A stretch of 64,000 nt of DNA from Chitinophaga horti (lineage in GTDB: Bacteria; Bacteroidota; Bacteroidia; Chitinophagales; Chitinophagaceae): positions 3,224,001 to 3,288,000 of the forward strand of contig NZ_CP107006.1 in NCBI RefSeq assembly GCF_022867795.2, written 5' to 3'. Both the position numbers and the translations under genes were made by a program. The notes under the pieces are model-generated. The model was not told the origin of the DNA. It searched no databases and saw only the letters and a program-made list of their open reading frames with translations. The first letter of the stretch is position 1. Every line of letters begins with the position of its first letter. This document shows, piece by piece, positions 58,937-64,000 of this stretch.

Positions 58937-60448
58937 TTAGTTCCAGCCGTTATTCTGATCGAGGCCCAGCAGATCGGCTTCGCGTTGCGGGATAGGCAGC
59001 AATTTATTGCGATCCTGCCAGCCGGCGCCATAGTCTTTGTAACCTTTCAGCGGATCGGCATCCGGCGCAGCCGCTAATACTGTTTTAGCCAGATCCCAAC
59101 GCACGAGGTCATAGTAACGCTGTCCCTCAAACGCCAGCTCTACCCTTCTTTCGTGACGGATGGCCGCCAGTAAAGCCGCTTTATCATTCGTAGTAACGGC
59201 AGGCAAATTCGTAGCCGGATTGGCCGCATATTTACGTGCCCGCGCTCTCACCCGCTCCAGTGCAATCTGTGCAGGACCCGGCTGATCGAGGTTGGCGTAG
59301 CACTCTGCCTTCCAGAGTAACACATCCGCCAGGCGGATATAGATATAATCCACTCCACCGTCATCGATAAGCGCACTATTGCTCATAAACTTACGTACGT
59401 TTAAACCGGTAAGCGGCGACCAGGAAGGTTCATAATTAGTCGTTCCATCTACCCACTTATCACCCGCACGCATCACGGTCGTTCCCAGGCGGGGATCGCC
59501 GGTTTCGAATTCAGCTACGAGGTCCTGGGTAGGAATGTTAAAGCCCCAACCTTTGCCCTGTGGCGCGAACACGGCGTTTAGGATGGAACCCTGCGAAGGC
59601 ACTACGCCCGCATCATGCCGGCCGGCAAAAATGATTTCACCACCGCGCTCACCTATACCGTTAAAGTTATCCTCGAATTTATCCAGCAACTGGTACGGAC
59701 CTTTCTCCACTTCCACAATTTCGTTCAGGCACTGCTCCCACTGGCCGCGATACAGGTAGGTCTTCGCCAGCAAAGCATGCGCAGCACCGGTCGTTGCACG
59801 ATGGTAGTCGGCAGCTTCCGTATACGAAGGACTCAACATCGTTAAGGCCTGTGCAATATCGCTTTCGATCTGCGTATAAATCTCTGCTACGGTCGCCTTC
59901 TTCGTGTTATCGGTGAGGTTCTTATCCGGCGCCAGCAAAGGCACGGCACCGAAGTTCGTTACCAGGCGGAAGTAGTAAAATGCACGCAGGAAATACGCTT
60001 CACCTTTGATTCTTTTCAGGAGATTAGCATCCAGCCCCGGTACATTGCTGCCATCCTGCGCCAGTAGGTTATTGGCTGCGTTGATGCCTTTGTAATTGTA
60101 CCGCCAGATGGCCAGTACGTTGTTATTCTCCGGGAACACCGAAAAGGTTTCCATACGGCGCATATCTTCCTGGTCGCCCAGGCTGCCGCCGCCTTTCACG
60201 GCGTCGTCGCTCATCACATCACCGATTACCCATTCGCGGGGAATAGAACCACCATTCTCCCAATCCCAGGCACCGCGAAAGCGGTTGGTGATGGGCTGGT
60301 AAGCACCGTCAATCGCCAACTTAAAGTCATTGGCTTCGGTAAATACATTTTCTTCTGTAAGCTGTCCCTGTGGGAACTTCTCCAGATCCTTTTTACAGCT
60401 GATGACTGTAGCGGAAAGAGCGATACCTATATAAATGAGTTTTTTCAT
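58937..60448 (-). CDS. SusD/RagB-family nutrient-binding lipoprotein
   Basis: 503 residues. Lipobox ALSATVISC near residue 19. RagB/SusD motifs: DLEKFPQGQLTEENVFTEANDFKLAIDGAYQ, AYFLRAFYYFRLVTNFGAVPLL, AHALLAKTYLYRGQWEQCL, IRLADVLLWKAECYANL, and the C-terminal RHERRVELAFEGQRYYDLVRWDLAKT ... LLPIPQREADLLG. It binds glycan on the cell surface together with the SusC encoded 22 bp upstream. Confidence 0.95.
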   Translation of the reverse strand: MKKLIYIGIALSATVISCKKDLEKFPQGQLTEENVFTEANDFKLAIDGAYQPITNRFRGAWDWENGGSIPREWVIGDVMSDDAVKGGGSLGDQEDMRRMETFSVFPENNNVLAIWRYNYKGINAANNLLAQDGSNVPGLDANLLKRIKGEAYFLRAFYYFRLVTNFGAVPLLAPDKNLTDNTKKATVAEIYTQIESDIAQALTMLSPSYTEAADYHRATTGAAHALLAKTYLYRGQWEQCLNEIVEVEKGPYQLLDKFEDNFNGIGERGGEIIFAGRHDAGVVPSQGSILNAVFAPQGKGWGFNIPTQDLVAEFETGDPRLGTTVMRAGDKWVDGTTNYEPSWSPLTGLNVRKFMSNSALIDDGGVDYIYIRLADVLLWKAECYANLDQPGPAQIALERVRARARKYAANPATNLPAVTTNDKAALLAAIRHERRVELAFEGQRYYDLVRWDLAKTVLAAAPDADPLKGYKDYGAGWQDRNKLLPIPQREADLLGLDQNNGWN

Positions 60449-60470
60449 TGCTGATCTTTTTAGTCGTCGT

Positions 60471-63400
60471 TTAGAAACTTACCTGGATACCAAATGTGAA
60501 GGAACGTGACTGCGGATAAGTACCCATATCAATACCCTGCGCGAGGTCACCATAGCCGGCCACGTTGTCGTTCGTGTACAGCTCGGGATCCATGCCGCTG
60601 TATTTGGTAAAGGTCAACAGGTTTTGTGCGCTTGCATACAAACGCGCGTTGTACAGGCCCCATTTCTCCAACGTATTGGTGGGCAGATTGTAACCCAGCA
60701 CCACGTTCTTCAGGCGCAGGTAATCCCCCTTCTCCACGAAACGATCTGACGTACGACGGTTGTTGTTCGGATCCTGGAAAGTGGCGCGGGGCGTGGAATT
60801 GCTCGTTCCCTCACCATGCCAGCGATTCTTGTAAAAATCTTCTTTCTGGTTAAAACCACGTGCGTCGAAGCTGTTGATGATATTATCTACTTCGTTAAAG
60901 ATATCGTTGCCTGTTACGCCGTTAAAGAATACGTTCAGGTCGAAGCCGCGGTAGTTGAAACCGGCGTTCAGGCTGTACAACAGCTTAGGGTTCGGATTAC
61001 CGATAATGGTACGGTCGTCGCCATCGATCACGCCATCGCCATCTACGTCCACGAAGCGGATATCGCCGGGACGGGCATTAGGCTGCAGCAGCTGACCGTC
61101 CTTATTTACATAAGCCGCGATCTCGGCTTCATTCTGGAACAGGCCATTGGTTTTGTATCCGTAGAAAGAACTCACCGGCTCGCCTGCACGCAGGAGAATT
61201 TGCCCGGCACCGGCAGCGATAATCTGTTCTCTCGCCTTGTACAGTGACAGTACATTATTCTCCAGCGTAGTGGCGTTCACCATCACGTTCCACGAGAAGT
61301 CTTTGTTTACCGTGTTACGGTAATTCAGGTTCAGTTCCCATCCTTTGTTCTCCATTTCGGCACCGTTCTCATATGCCGGCGCAGCGTCGCCATTAGTGTA
61401 AGAAGTAGGCAGCTGTACGAGGATGTCTTTCGTTTTACGACGGAAGTAATCTACTGACACCGTCAGCGAACCTTTCAGGAAAGCCGCGTCCACACCTACG
61501 TTGGTCTGACCGGTAGTTTCCCACTTCACGTTCGGGTTGCCGAGTGACACCGGTTGCAGCACACCGTTAGCGGTAGAATAAATCGTAGCGAACGGATACA
61601 GCCCGATTTCCTGGTTACCGAGTTGTCCCCAGCCACCACGCAGCTTCAGGTCATTGAGCCAGCTCACATCCTGCATAAAACCTTCTTTCGCAATGTTCCA
61701 GCCTAATGAAGCGGAAGGGAAATAACCCCAGCGGTTCTGTTCACTGAAGCGGGAAGAGGCGTCTGCACGCATATTCACGGTGGCGAGGTATTTATTGTCA
61801 TATGCGTAGGACACGCGGCCGAAGTAAGACATGAGCGTGGATTCGTCCAGGCCACCGCCGCTGAACTGTTGGTTATAACCATAACCTAACTGCTGCAAAC
61901 TCTGGTTCTGGTCTGCGCGATTGTCGTAACCATTGCGGGATCCGCTGAGGTAGTCGGCTTTAAAAGTAATGTACTCCGAGCCGAGTGTTACACCCACTTC
62001 ATGTTTACCGAACGTTTGATTATAGTTCAGCACATTCGTCCAGTTAAGCGTACTCACACGGTGACGTGATTTATCGAGCGACTTCACATCATCGGCGAGT
62101 ATCGTTCTGTCACCGGGTATCTGTCCGTTGTATTGCTGTTGTTCATTGATATTGAAATCGGTGCCAAAGTCTGTTCGCAGTTTGAAGTGTTTGGCAAACG
62201 TCGCCTCGGCGAACATATTACCCAGCAGGCGGAAACGGCCCAGGGTGCGGGTGCGGTAGTCTGCAATGGCCAGCGGGTTTTTACCGTCGCCATATAATAA
62301 AGGACTCTGGTACAAGCCGGCAGGTGGCAAGTCTGTATAGAAGCCCGTAGCCGGATCCACTACCGGCAGCGCGTTCGGACGGATCAATGCATATCTGACC
62401 ACACCTGGCAGACTGCCCGAGCGGCCACCATCACCGGAAGCACCGATCTGCTGTGTGCGGTCGTACGTGAGGTTTAAGTTCTCCCCTACCCGTAACCAGT
62501 CTTTCACCTGGCTGCTCACATTCGAGCGAACACCGTAACGTTTAAAGGTAGCGTTGATGATCGTACCATCCTGGTCGGTATAGTTACCGGAAATATAGTA
62601 GCGCGTTTTTTCATTGCCACCCGAAAAGCTCAGGTTGTAACGTTGCGTTTGACCCGTGCGGAAGGTTTGGTCGAGCCAGTCGGTGTTGGGCAGACTGGCC
62701 GCGTTATCCTGGTTGCGGGTGGTGCTACCGTCATTGGCAAAAGCTTCGTTCTGCAGTTCGATGAACTGGGCAGTGCTCAGCATTTTAGGAAGCCCGATCG
62801 CCTGGGCGGTACCATAGTTGGCATCGAAGCTTACTTCGTTCCTTCCCGGCACCCCTTTTTTAGTGGTCACCAGGATCACCCCATTCGCTGCACGCGAACC
62901 GTAAATCGCACTGGCCGCCGCATCTTTCAAGACCTCCATCGATTCAATATCATTGGGCGAGATGGTGTTAAGACCACTCGTAAGCGGCACCCCGTCTACC
63001 ACGTAGAGCGGGTTACTGTTGTTGAGCGTACCGATACCACGGATGCGCACCACCGCTTCCGTACCCGGAGCGCCTGTAGGCGAGGTTACGTTAACACCGG
63101 CCGCCTGTCCCTGCAGGGCCGTGGTAAGATCTACCGCCTGCGTACGTTGCAGGTCCTTACCGCTCACCGAGGCAATGGCACCGGTTACCTGGCTCTTTTT
63201 CTGCGTGCCGTAACCGATAACGATCACGTCCTTCAGGGCCACCTCGTCCTTCTTTAATACGATATTCAATTCGCCGCTGCCGGAGTAACCTACGGTTTGC
63301 GGCAGGAAGCCCATAAAGGTGAAGGTGAGTGCCTGCGGGGCGGTTGTGTTTAATGTAAGAGTGTAAGCGCCGTCGGGCGAAGTGACTGCCCCGTTACGAG

Positions 63401-63542
63401 TGTTTTGCTGCACCACTGTTACCCCGGGTAAGGCCTCGCCCTGGTCGTCGGTTACTTTACCACTTACTTTTACCTGTGCAAAGCCTGTGGAACAGACTAG
63501 TAAAAGCAGCGCGCAGCTGATCAGTTTCAGACAGTTTTTCAT
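60471..63542 (-). CDS. SusC/RagA-family TonB-linked receptor without STN domain
   Basis: 1023 residues from ATG 63542 (signal LISCALLLLVCSTGFAQ); the in-frame TTG at 63572 is rejected. Domains: carboxypeptidase-like (about 24-100, VKVSGKVTDDQGEALPGVTVV), TonB box DVIVIGYGTQKKSQ, plug (GIGTLNNSNPLYVVDGVPLTS, MEVLKDAAASAIYGSRAANGVILVTTKKG), then the barrel ending FGIQVSF. Unlike the two other receptors here it lacks the STN signalling domain, which matches the absence of a sigma/FecR pair; an AraC-type regulator lies upstream instead. Confidence 0.95.
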   Translation of the reverse strand: MKNCLKLISCALLLLVCSTGFAQVKVSGKVTDDQGEALPGVTVVQQNTRNGAVTSPDGAYTLTLNTTAPQALTFTFMGFLPQTVGYSGSGELNIVLKKDEVALKDVIVIGYGTQKKSQVTGAIASVSGKDLQRTQAVDLTTALQGQAAGVNVTSPTGAPGTEAVVRIRGIGTLNNSNPLYVVDGVPLTSGLNTISPNDIESMEVLKDAAASAIYGSRAANGVILVTTKKGVPGRNEVSFDANYGTAQAIGLPKMLSTAQFIELQNEAFANDGSTTRNQDNAASLPNTDWLDQTFRTGQTQRYNLSFSGGNEKTRYYISGNYTDQDGTIINATFKRYGVRSNVSSQVKDWLRVGENLNLTYDRTQQIGASGDGGRSGSLPGVVRYALIRPNALPVVDPATGFYTDLPPAGLYQSPLLYGDGKNPLAIADYRTRTLGRFRLLGNMFAEATFAKHFKLRTDFGTDFNINEQQQYNGQIPGDRTILADDVKSLDKSRHRVSTLNWTNVLNYNQTFGKHEVGVTLGSEYITFKADYLSGSRNGYDNRADQNQSLQQLGYGYNQQFSGGGLDESTLMSYFGRVSYAYDNKYLATVNMRADASSRFSEQNRWGYFPSASLGWNIAKEGFMQDVSWLNDLKLRGGWGQLGNQEIGLYPFATIYSTANGVLQPVSLGNPNVKWETTGQTNVGVDAAFLKGSLTVSVDYFRRKTKDILVQLPTSYTNGDAAPAYENGAEMENKGWELNLNYRNTVNKDFSWNVMVNATTLENNVLSLYKAREQIIAAGAGQILLRAGEPVSSFYGYKTNGLFQNEAEIAAYVNKDGQLLQPNARPGDIRFVDVDGDGVIDGDDRTIIGNPNPKLLYSLNAGFNYRGFDLNVFFNGVTGNDIFNEVDNIINSFDARGFNQKEDFYKNRWHGEGTSNSTPRATFQDPNNNRRTSDRFVEKGDYLRLKNVVLGYNLPTNTLEKWGLYNARLYASAQNLLTFTKYSGMDPELYTNDNVAGYGDLAQGIDMGTYPQSRSFTFGIQVSF

Positions 63543-63808
63543 GTGTGAAGAGTTTTTTAATGATTTCCGCAAATGGGAGATGTCAGGTTTGGTTTTAATG
63601 TTTGGTGGAATATTGATGTTACAGTCAGGCTGTGCTACGGTACATTCATACGTGGTGGATTTTGTTTTTATCAGTAGGATAAAATTACCCGGCCATGGGT
63701 GTAAAACACTGCACTATGGTTTCAAAGTAGTGTACAATAGTAACAAACAGCCATGTTTCCATGAAACGTTTCTCATTGTAAATCAACTCATTGATAGTAT
63801 ACAGATGC
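63543..63808. promoter_or_regulatory. Regulatory region of the SusC/SusD/GH130 operon
   Basis: 266 bp between the regulator stop and the susC ATG, without a credible gene. It contains GTTTC-CAT-GAAAC (63755-63767) overlapping the perfect palindrome GAAACGTTTC (63763-63772), likely sites for the upstream regulator. A TACTTTG near 63721-63727 on the minus strand could be a -7 element, one base shorter than consensus. Confidence 0.4.
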
Positions 63809-64000
63809 TTATACAGCCGTTTGCTGCGCCCGGTATTCGTTGGGCGAACATTGGTATTGTTTCTTAAACTCCCGGAAGAAGTAAGACTGGTTATTGAACC
63901 CCGTGCGGTAGAAAATTTCGGTCACGGTAAGCTGGGTGTTTACCAAAAGACGGGCGGCTTCCTTCAGGCGGATACACTTAATAAACTCGCCGGGTGTCAT
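63809..64000 (-). CDS. C-terminal AraC domain of a regulator, cut by the right edge
   Basis: Only the last 63 residues are in the window and the frame is open to the edge; the Met at 64000 is internal, not the start. The sequence MTPGEFIKCIRLKEAARLL...LTVTEIFYRTGFNNQSYFFREFKKQYQCSPNEYR is the second helix-turn-helix of an AraC DNA-binding domain. This form is typical of the C-terminus of hybrid two-component regulators that control polysaccharide loci, but a plain AraC regulator is also possible. It lies on the same strand upstream of susC. Confidence 0.85.
   Translation of the reverse strand: MTPGEFIKCIRLKEAARLLVNTQLTVTEIFYRTGFNNQSYFFREFKKQYQCSPNEYRAQQTAV

Noticed and set aside
1..64000. 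Mobile element, prophage or integrase
   Set aside because: No transposase, recombinase, phage structural gene or paired terminal repeats were seen on either strand.

Overview
The window comes from a member of the Bacteroidota, most likely a Chitinophagaceae-type soil or plant-associated glycan degrader (inference). The support is three SusC/SusD outer-membrane uptake pairs, two of them preceded by an ECF sigma factor and a FecR anti-sigma, many lipoprotein signals ending in a Cys, and repeated TAnnTTTG (-7) promoter elements typical of this phylum. No tRNA, rRNA, insertion sequence, prophage, integrase or CRISPR array was seen. The DNA is near half GC by eye and looks chromosomal.

Layout. 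0-2.4 kb: the end of a LytTR response regulator cut by the left edge, then a secreted carboxylesterase. 2.4-10.2 kb (minus strand): sigma factor, FecR, SusC, SusD and a phosphodiesterase/pyrophosphatase-type enzyme, apparently an uptake operon for a phosphorylated substrate. 10.2-15.5 kb: OsmC-type peroxidase, type II NADH dehydrogenase, a very acidic small protein between two related non-coding elements, an NAD(P)-binding reductase, an AraC regulator and DoxX. 15.6-20.8 kb (plus strand): GH125 and GH97 glycosidases, an M23 peptidase lipoprotein and a DUF2809 membrane protein. 20.8-30.3 kb (minus strand): a second locus, sigma/FecR/SusC/SusD/SusE/GH105, whose susD is frameshifted inside the lipoprotein signal. 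30.4-38.9 kb: lactonase plus glucose-dehydrogenase-like SDR, DUF4197, DUF2167, queG, an aldose epimerase family protein and small conserved genes. 38.9-54.7 kb: bioA, DUF2911, two SRPBCC proteins, an ABC-2 permease, lipoproteins, sppA, folK, a deoxynucleoside kinase, a HI0933-type flavoprotein, a large MG2/plug protein, a 5'-nucleotidase and an SDR. 54.8-64 kb (minus strand): a third locus, SusC/SusD/GH130/MFS/unrecognised 572-residue lipoprotein, with an AraC-type regulator entering from the right edge.

How the genes work together. Each SusC/SusD pair captures and imports a ligand through the outer membrane. In locus 1 the only enzyme is a phosphatase-superfamily hydrolase. In locus 2 it is GH105, which removes unsaturated uronic acids from pectin-type lyase products. 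In locus 3 a cytoplasmic GH130 and an MFS importer point to phosphorolysis of an imported beta-mannoside-like disaccharide, and the large lipoprotein is the candidate new enzyme. The GH125/GH97 pair could supply mannose and alpha-galactose or alpha-glucose removal.

The intergenic DNA is the most unusual part: an 11-bp-periodic inverted repeat array at 34.4 kb, a 43-bp minisatellite at 49.2 kb, a duplicated non-coding element at 12.2/12.9 kb, a hairpin-rich gene-free stretch at 37.7-38.1 kb, and GC-rich repeats around 10.2, 40.3 and 41.1 kb.
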